Of a stretch of 32,935 nt of DNA, positions 29,200-32,935 are shown in pieces. This DNA comes from Clostridia bacterium (GTDB taxonomy: Bacteria; Bacillota; Clostridia; Christensenellales; Aristaeellaceae). Position 1 is the stretch's first letter; each line of letters starts with the position of its first letter. Under the pieces are notes generated by a model. That model was not told where the DNA came from. It did no database searches and saw nothing but the letters and a program-made list of their open reading frames with translations. The DNA lies in the NCBI GenBank assembly GCA_017937505.1, contig JAGBDL010000021.1, positions 1 through 32,935 of the forward strand, read 5' to 3'. The position numbers were made by a program, and so were the translations under genes.

Positions 29200-29247
29200 C
29201 GTACCACCTCGCATTACCCTATGCGAGGCGGCACGGTGAGGTTCAGT

Positions 29248-29412
29248 TTATTCGTCTTTGGGCGCGCCAGTGCAGCGGCCGCCGCAGCCCGGGCAGGTTC
29301 CGCCCGAGGGGCAGCCAACGCACTTCACGCCGCGCTTCTTCGCCCGGACGAGATACGCCGCCGCACCGCCGACGATCAGCGCGAGCACGAGGATGAGCAT
29401 CAGATTGACCAT
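29248..29412 (-). CDS. FeoB-associated Cys-rich membrane protein
   Basis: A 54-residue protein. The ATG at 29412 follows AAGGAGAAGGG. One membrane span (residues 3-22, VNLMLILVLALIVGGAAAY) is followed by a cytosolic basic/Cys-rich tail with KCVGCPSGGTC and PGCGGRC. That order is diagnostic for the small Cys-rich protein found after feoB in many anaerobes. It may receive Fe(II) from FeoB or act as the FeoC-like partner. It starts 15 bases after the feoB stop. Confidence 0.9.
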   Translation of the reverse strand: MVNLMLILVLALIVGGAAAYLVRAKKRGVKCVGCPSGGTCPGCGGRCTGAPKDE

Positions 29413-29427
29413 ACCCTTCTCCTTCCC

Positions 29428-31434
29428 TTATTTCTGGCCGCCGAGCGCATACGCGCCGGCAAGGTTTTTATCTGTCCTGCGAATCAGGCAGACGATGACC
29501 GCTGCGATCGCGAGCACCGCGATCAGGCCCGGCACAAAGCCCGCGCCCACGCTGCCGGTGGTGATCAGGGTGCCGATCTGATACACCCCATACGCCACGG
29601 TGAAGCCGGTCGCAAACTGCAGGCCCACGCCGCCCCAGAACCACTTGCGGTCGCCCATCTCGGAATTCATCGCGCCCAGCGCGGCGAAGCACGGCGGGGT
29701 GAAGAGGTTGAACATCAGGTACGCGAGCGCGGCCACCCTGGTGATGGCGAACACGGTCGCAACCTCCGCGCCCGCGCCCTCCATCAGTGCCAGCTCCTCG
29801 GTGTCGATCAGGTTTTCAAGGCCGACAAAGCAGACGGCCAGCGTGCCCACGACGTTCTCCTTGGCGATGAACCCGGTGATCGCCGCCGCGGCCATCTGCC
29901 AGGAGGCCACGCCGATGACCGGCACCAGCAGATAGGCAAACGGCCGGGCGACGGAGGCCAGGATGGACGTATCCGCCAGCTCCGCGACCTGGAAGCTCCA
30001 GGTGAAGGTCTGCATGATCTGCACGACCGTATTGCACACGAGGATGACGGTGCCGGCCTTCACGATGTAGGCCCAGCCGCGGGCGCACATGGAGATGAAC
30101 GCGCGCTTGACGCTCGGCGCCTTGTACTCGGGCAGCTCCATGATGAAGAACGATCTGCGGTTTTTGTAGCCCGAAATCCGGCCCACCAGCAGCGCGCCGA
30201 AGAAGATCAGCGCGATGCCCACGAAATACATCAGCGTGCCGACCCAGGACGCGTCGCCGAAGAACGCGCCGGCAAACAGCGCGATGACCGGCAGCTTCGC
30301 GCCGCAGGGCATGAACGGGGTCAGCATCGCGGTGGCGCGGCGCTCGCGCTCGCTGCGGATGGTGCGGCAGGCCATCACGCCCGGAATGGCGCAGCCGGTG
30401 CCGATGATGAACGGGATGACGGACTTGCCGGAGAGGCCGACCTTCTTGAAGATCGGATCGAGCACCACGCAGACGCGGGCCATGTAGCCGCAGTCCTCCA
30501 GCAGCGCGATCAGGAAGTACATGACCATGACCAGCGGCAAGAAGCCGACGACCGCGCCGACGCCGCCGATGATGCCGTCGACCAGCAGCGCCTGCAGCAG
30601 CGGATGGGCGTTTTCCACCAGGCTGCCCACCCAGGCCTGAAAGGTCTCGATGCCCGCCACCAGCGCGTCGGCCAGCCACGGGCCCAGGGTGGACTGGGAG
30701 AGATCGAACACCAGGAACATGACGGCCGCGAAGATCAGCACGCCCGCGACCGGATTGGTCAGCACCGCGTCGATCTTGTCCTGCGCGTTCCTGTCCCGGG
30801 TGAGCACCTTGCGGGTCTCGACCTGCGCGACGATCCGATTGACGAACTCAAAGCGCTTTTTATCCGCTTCGACCACTTCCTCCTTGTTCGTCAGATCGAC
30901 ATGGCCCTCGTCATAAGGGGCCTTCTGCCCCTTGCCCTTGAGCCCGGCGGCGGTCTTCACAACCTCGGCAAGGCCCGTGTGGCTGCCGGCGGTGGAAACG
31001 GTCTCCACGACCGGACAGCCCAGCGCGGCGGAAAGCGCGGCGGTATCGATGCGGGTTTCCTTCTTCCGGTTGATGTCGCTCTTGTTGAGCGCCACGACGA
31101 CCGGGATGCCCAGCTCCAGCAGCTGCGTGGTGAAGAACAGGCTGCGGCTCAGGTTGGTCGCGTCCACGATGTTGACGATCACGTCCGGGTGCTCGCTGCG
31201 GACATAGGCGCTGGTGATGCTCTCCTCGGATGTGAACGGGGACATGGAGTACGCGCCCGGCAGGTCGACTGCAATCAGCGTCTCCGCGGCGTCCGCATAG
31301 CTGCGCCTGATGGCGCTCTCCTTCTTTTCAACGGTCACGCCCGCCCAGTTGCCCACGCGCTCGTTGCGTCCGGTCAGCGCGTTGTACATGGTCGTCTTGC
31401 CGCTGTTGGGATTGCCCGCAAAAGCAATTCTCAT
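29428..31434 (-). CDS. feoB: FeoB, ferrous iron transporter
   Basis: A 668-residue membrane protein with an N-terminal G-domain. G1 GNPNSGKT is at 7-14, G2 Thr34 (WAGVTVEK), G3 DLPG at 57-60 and G4 NKSD at 117-120. A helical linker runs to about 225, then two gate repeats of the NupC-like type follow (GYMARVCVVLDPIFKKVGLSGKSVIPFIIGTGCAIPG, and the FIAKENVVGTLAV block), and finally more spans. It lacks the Cys-rich C-terminus of enterobacterial FeoB; the separate 54-residue protein supplies that. The ATG at 31434 follows AGGAGG. A DtxR-like box and a terminator hairpin lie between feoA and feoB. Confidence 0.97.
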   Translation of the reverse strand: MRIAFAGNPNSGKTTMYNALTGRNERVGNWAGVTVEKKESAIRRSYADAAETLIAVDLPGAYSMSPFTSEESITSAYVRSEHPDVIVNIVDATNLSRSLFFTTQLLELGIPVVVALNKSDINRKKETRIDTAALSAALGCPVVETVSTAGSHTGLAEVVKTAAGLKGKGQKAPYDEGHVDLTNKEEVVEADKKRFEFVNRIVAQVETRKVLTRDRNAQDKIDAVLTNPVAGVLIFAAVMFLVFDLSQSTLGPWLADALVAGIETFQAWVGSLVENAHPLLQALLVDGIIGGVGAVVGFLPLVMVMYFLIALLEDCGYMARVCVVLDPIFKKVGLSGKSVIPFIIGTGCAIPGVMACRTIRSERERRATAMLTPFMPCGAKLPVIALFAGAFFGDASWVGTLMYFVGIALIFFGALLVGRISGYKNRRSFFIMELPEYKAPSVKRAFISMCARGWAYIVKAGTVILVCNTVVQIMQTFTWSFQVAELADTSILASVARPFAYLLVPVIGVASWQMAAAAITGFIAKENVVGTLAVCFVGLENLIDTEELALMEGAGAEVATVFAITRVAALAYLMFNLFTPPCFAALGAMNSEMGDRKWFWGGVGLQFATGFTVAYGVYQIGTLITTGSVGAGFVPGLIAVLAIAAVIVCLIRRTDKNLAGAYALGGQK

Positions 31435-31484
31435 CCTTGTGTTCCTCCTGTTCTGTCTCCCTGGTGAAAAGGTTGTATATGATC

Positions 31485-31500
31485 GTTAGTTTAACCTAAC
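31485..31500. promoter_or_regulatory. DtxR-type iron box upstream of feoB
   Basis: GTTAGTTTAACCTAAC is a 16-bp dyad with one mismatch and is close to the known DtxR/IdeR word TTAGGTTAGSCTAACCTAA. A minus-strand AT-rich -10-like TATACA follows. It suggests separate iron control of feoB. Confidence 0.6.
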
Positions 31501-31510
31501 GTCATGGCGG

Positions 31511-31549
31511 AAAAGATGCCGGCGCTGCGGGCGCTCCCCGCATGCCGGC
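31511..31549 (-). terminator. Terminator or attenuator between feoA and feoB
   Basis: Minus strand GCCGGC-A-TGCGGG pairs with CCCGCA-GC-GCCGGC and is followed by ATCTTTTCC. It begins nine bases after the feoA stop. Confidence 0.65.
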
Positions 31550-31558
31550 GCAGGGTCG

Positions 31559-31771
31559 TCAGATTTCAATCGCCGAAGCCAGATGCGTATCGATGGTGTA
31601 CCGGCTGTCCTTGATGGAGACGACGCAGCCGCCCCTGAGGCGGGAAACCACCGTGATCGGCTCGCCGGCGTAGCAGCCCAGCGAAAACAGGAACGCGTTC
31701 ATCTCCTCGTCGTCGGTATCGATGCGTTTGATGATGTAATCGCTGCCTTCCATCGCACTGTTCAGATTCAT
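31559..31771 (-). CDS. feoA: FeoA, SH3-like partner of FeoB
   Basis: A 70-residue cytosolic protein, normal size. The ATG at 31771 follows GGAGGAAG. The FeoA SH3-like fold is visible as IKRIDTDDEEMNAFLFSLGCYAGEPITVVSRLRGGCVVSIKDSRYTIDTHLASAIEI, with the LGxxxGxxI turn and the final DxxLAxxI helix. FeoA helps FeoB-dependent Fe(II) uptake. It has a strong promoter with an overlapping dyad, divergent from the dtxR-type gene. Confidence 0.93.
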   Translation of the reverse strand: MNLNSAMEGSDYIIKRIDTDDEEMNAFLFSLGCYAGEPITVVSRLRGGCVVSIKDSRYTIDTHLASAIEI

Positions 31772-31795
31772 CGCGCTTCCTCCATGGCCTTCAAA

Positions 31796-31815
31796 TTGTT
31801 ATCTCTTGCTAACAA
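31796..31815. promoter_or_regulatory. Candidate metal-regulator operator at the feoA start site
   Basis: TTGTTA and TAACAA are perfect inverted arms around eight bases (TCTCTTGC), just downstream of the feoA -10. Confidence 0.55.
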
Positions 31816-31820
31816 CAGGC

Positions 31821-31849
31821 ATTCTACCACCAAATGTTATCCCTGTCAA
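31821..31849 (-). promoter_or_regulatory. Promoter of feoA
   Basis: Minus strand consensus TTGACA (31849-31844), 17-base spacer, TAGAAT (31826-31821). Confidence 0.92.
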
Positions 31850-31915
31850 ACACTTTTTTGAAAAAACCGATCAGAATCTCTGTCGGAAAAAGCCGCCAAA
31901 TTTTTCCCCCGGCTG

Positions 31916-31944
31916 TTGTTTGGCCGTGAAGATTATGGTAAACT
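31916..31944 (+). promoter_or_regulatory. Promoter of the DtxR-type regulator
   Basis: TTGTTT (31916-31921), 17-base spacer, extended -10 TGG-TAAACT (31939-31944). The GGTAAACTAAC around the -10 resembles one side of the feoB box, so autoregulation is possible. Confidence 0.65.
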
Positions 31945-31997
31945 AACAGATAAGCATCGTCCGCGCGCCTGCGCGGCAGCAGACAGGAGGCGATCCC

Positions 31998-32375
31998 ATG
32001 GCCGTATCCGAAGCCATTGAAAACTATCTGGAAACCATCTACATCCTCTCGCAGCAGCAAAACGAGGTGCATGCGATCGACATCTGCTCGTACCTGTCCT
32101 ATTCCCGGCCGACGGTCTCCATCGTCCTGCGCCAGATGCGCGAGCACGGTCTGGTCACTGTCAACGCAGAAAACCACATCTATCTGACCGAGGAGGGCCA
32201 GAGGATTGCCAGCCGCGTGTTTGAGCGCCACGAGGTGCTCACCCGGATGCTGACGCAGCTGGGCGTGAGCCACGAAACCGCGCTGCACGACGCCTGCAAG
32301 ATCGAGCACGACCTGAGCGATGAGACGTTTGAGGCGATCAAGCGGCACATGGCGCAGCACGACGCGCAGATGTAA
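31998..32375 (+). CDS. Short DtxR/MntR-family metal-dependent repressor
   Basis: A 125-residue regulator. The ATG at 31998 follows CAGGAGGCG. Winged helix 1-65 (AIENYLETIYILS, VHAIDICSYLSYSRPTVSIVLRQMREHGLV). The dimer/metal helix region 75-110 holds His78 (FERHEVL), then Cys100 with Glu103 and His104 (CKIEH). A Cys at this place is the DtxR pattern; MntR has Glu, so an iron response is favoured. The SH3-like third domain of DtxR is absent, as in MntR-sized members. It is divergent from feoA and is the likely feo repressor. Confidence 0.92.
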   Translation: MAVSEAIENYLETIYILSQQQNEVHAIDICSYLSYSRPTVSIVLRQMREHGLVTVNAENHIYLTEEGQRIASRVFERHEVLTRMLTQLGVSHETALHDACKIEHDLSDETFEAIKRHMAQHDAQM

Positions 32376-32408
32376 GCCGCATCAGGCATCAACGGTCAAA
32401 GAAAGAAA

Positions 32409-32437
32409 CGGACGCGAGAAAACCGCGTCCGCTTTTT
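32409..32437. terminator. Bidirectional terminator between convergent genes
   Basis: CGGACGCG and CGCGTCCG pair around a 7-base loop; CTTTTTC follows on plus and TTTCTTTC on minus. Confidence 0.85.
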
Positions 32438-32454
32438 CATGTAAAGTTCGTTCC

Positions 32455-32935
32455 TCATCGGTCATAGAGCCGCACCGCTTCCTCCGTGGAGCCGTCCTGT
32501 GCCGAGGTATGCAGCAGGATTTCGCCGTCCGGCGTGAGCTCGATGGCGCAAACCGCCGCCGCGCCCTCCAGCGTCTCCATCCGCCGCAGCACGCCGTCGC
32601 CGCCCAGCAGCGCCGTCACGCCCTGCTGCCGCGCGTCCTCGCCCGTCCCGTAGAGATACCGCCCGCCCAGCAGGATCGATCCATCGTCAAGCTTCGCCGC
32701 GCAGAGCCACTCCAGCGCGTCCGCCGCCGTGTGAATCGGCGTACGTACGCTGAAAAGCTCTCTGCCGTCCGCCGCCACATGACGAACGCGCACGCCCAGC
32801 GCATCCTCCGCGCTGCACAGCAGAACCCCGTCGCCCGCAGCGATCGTGCCCGAAGGCGCCGCGTCCTCCTCCCGTGTCTCCGGCTGCTCGAGCGCCGGCT
32901 GCGCGACGCGGGTAAACACCGCCTGCCGCCGTCCG
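32455..32935 (-). CDS. Unknown protein, C-terminal part (gene runs out of the window)
   Basis: The frame is open from the stop at 32455 to the window edge, so at least 159 residues are present and the start is outside. I do not recognise a family. The sequence has repeating strand-like units with DG turns (AAGDGVLLCSAEDALGVRVR, AADGRELFSVRTP, LDDGSILLGGRYLYG, LGGDGVLRRMETLEG, TPDGEILLHTS), suggesting a beta-propeller of the kind found in secreted or lipoproteins of gut clostridia. Signal peptide and full length cannot be judged. It ends next to the bidirectional terminator after the DtxR-type gene. Confidence 0.75.
   Translation of the reverse strand, partial: GRRQAVFTRVAQPALEQPETREEDAAPSGTIAAGDGVLLCSAEDALGVRVRHVAADGRELFSVRTPIHTAADALEWLCAAKLDDGSILLGGRYLYGTGEDARQQGVTALLGGDGVLRRMETLEGAAAVCAIELTPDGEILLHTSAQDGSTEEAVRLYDR

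Noticed and set aside
29221..31467. A 748-codon plus-strand open frame
   Set aside because: It is antisense to feoB with the same shadow composition; FeoB on the minus strand is unambiguous.

Overview
The window is a GC-rich bacterial chromosome segment, by eye about 60% G+C. It most likely comes from an anaerobic Bacillota of the Clostridia type, possibly an uncultured gut lineage. The evidence is AGGAGG-type ribosome sites before almost every gene, Firmicutes-type promoters, a TPP riboswitch, HxlR and DtxR regulators, a DUF1292 protein, a SpoIID-like lipoprotein, a short FeoB with its Cys-rich partner, and peptidoglycan-binding repeats. No species can be named from the sequence alone.

Layout. 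(1) 1-1700: the end of uvrA, then a symmetric locus that looks like an undescribed type I toxin-antitoxin module: a 30-codon membrane peptide, a convergent small RNA, and a shared bidirectional terminator. (2) 1800-5180: an aldo/keto reductase-aminotransferase operon and an ArsR-like regulator. (3) 5185-8700: a TPP-riboswitch operon with the three parts of a thiamine-precursor ABC importer plus a TatD-family hydrolase. (4) 8720-11190: an SH3b secreted protein, a beta-CASP-like metallo-hydrolase with an altered metal motif, and a Cys-rich membrane protein. (5) 11300-14840: an HxlR regulator, two flavin-type PPOX proteins (one fused to a ferredoxin domain), a zinc-type macrodomain and a SirTM sirtuin. 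The two PPOX genes sit behind duplicated promoter modules. This looks like a redox-controlled protein ADP-ribosylation cassette. (6) 15060-19160: a peptidoglycan-binding secreted protein translationally coupled to an unannotated 56-residue membrane peptide, divergent from an OmpR-type two-component system, with a four-half-site dyad between them.

(7) 19460-21060: a tRNA-Ala(CGC) gene and, on its 3' side, an AT-rich segment with an AraC/GyrI-type gene. The segment is bounded by a 62-bp perfect copy of the tRNA 3' part, and a third decayed tRNA copy lies inside it. This is the signature of a small tRNA-targeted island or its scar. (8) 21100-28430: a SpoIID-domain lipoprotein, a 370-bp imperfect inverted-repeat element, an esterase, a ComM/YifB ATPase, a secreted protein, a coiled-coil peptide, uvrC and a DUF1292 protein. 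(9) 28440-32380: a ferrous-iron cluster (feoA, feoB, FeoB-associated Cys-rich protein, ZIP transporter) divergent from a DtxR-type regulator, with candidate operators. (10) The window ends inside an unknown minus-strand gene.

The main hypotheses are the symmetric toxin-antitoxin-like locus (1317-1675) and the SirTM/macrodomain/PPOX-ferredoxin cassette with its paired promoters (11300-14840). No CRISPR array, rRNA, insertion-sequence transposase or phage gene was seen.
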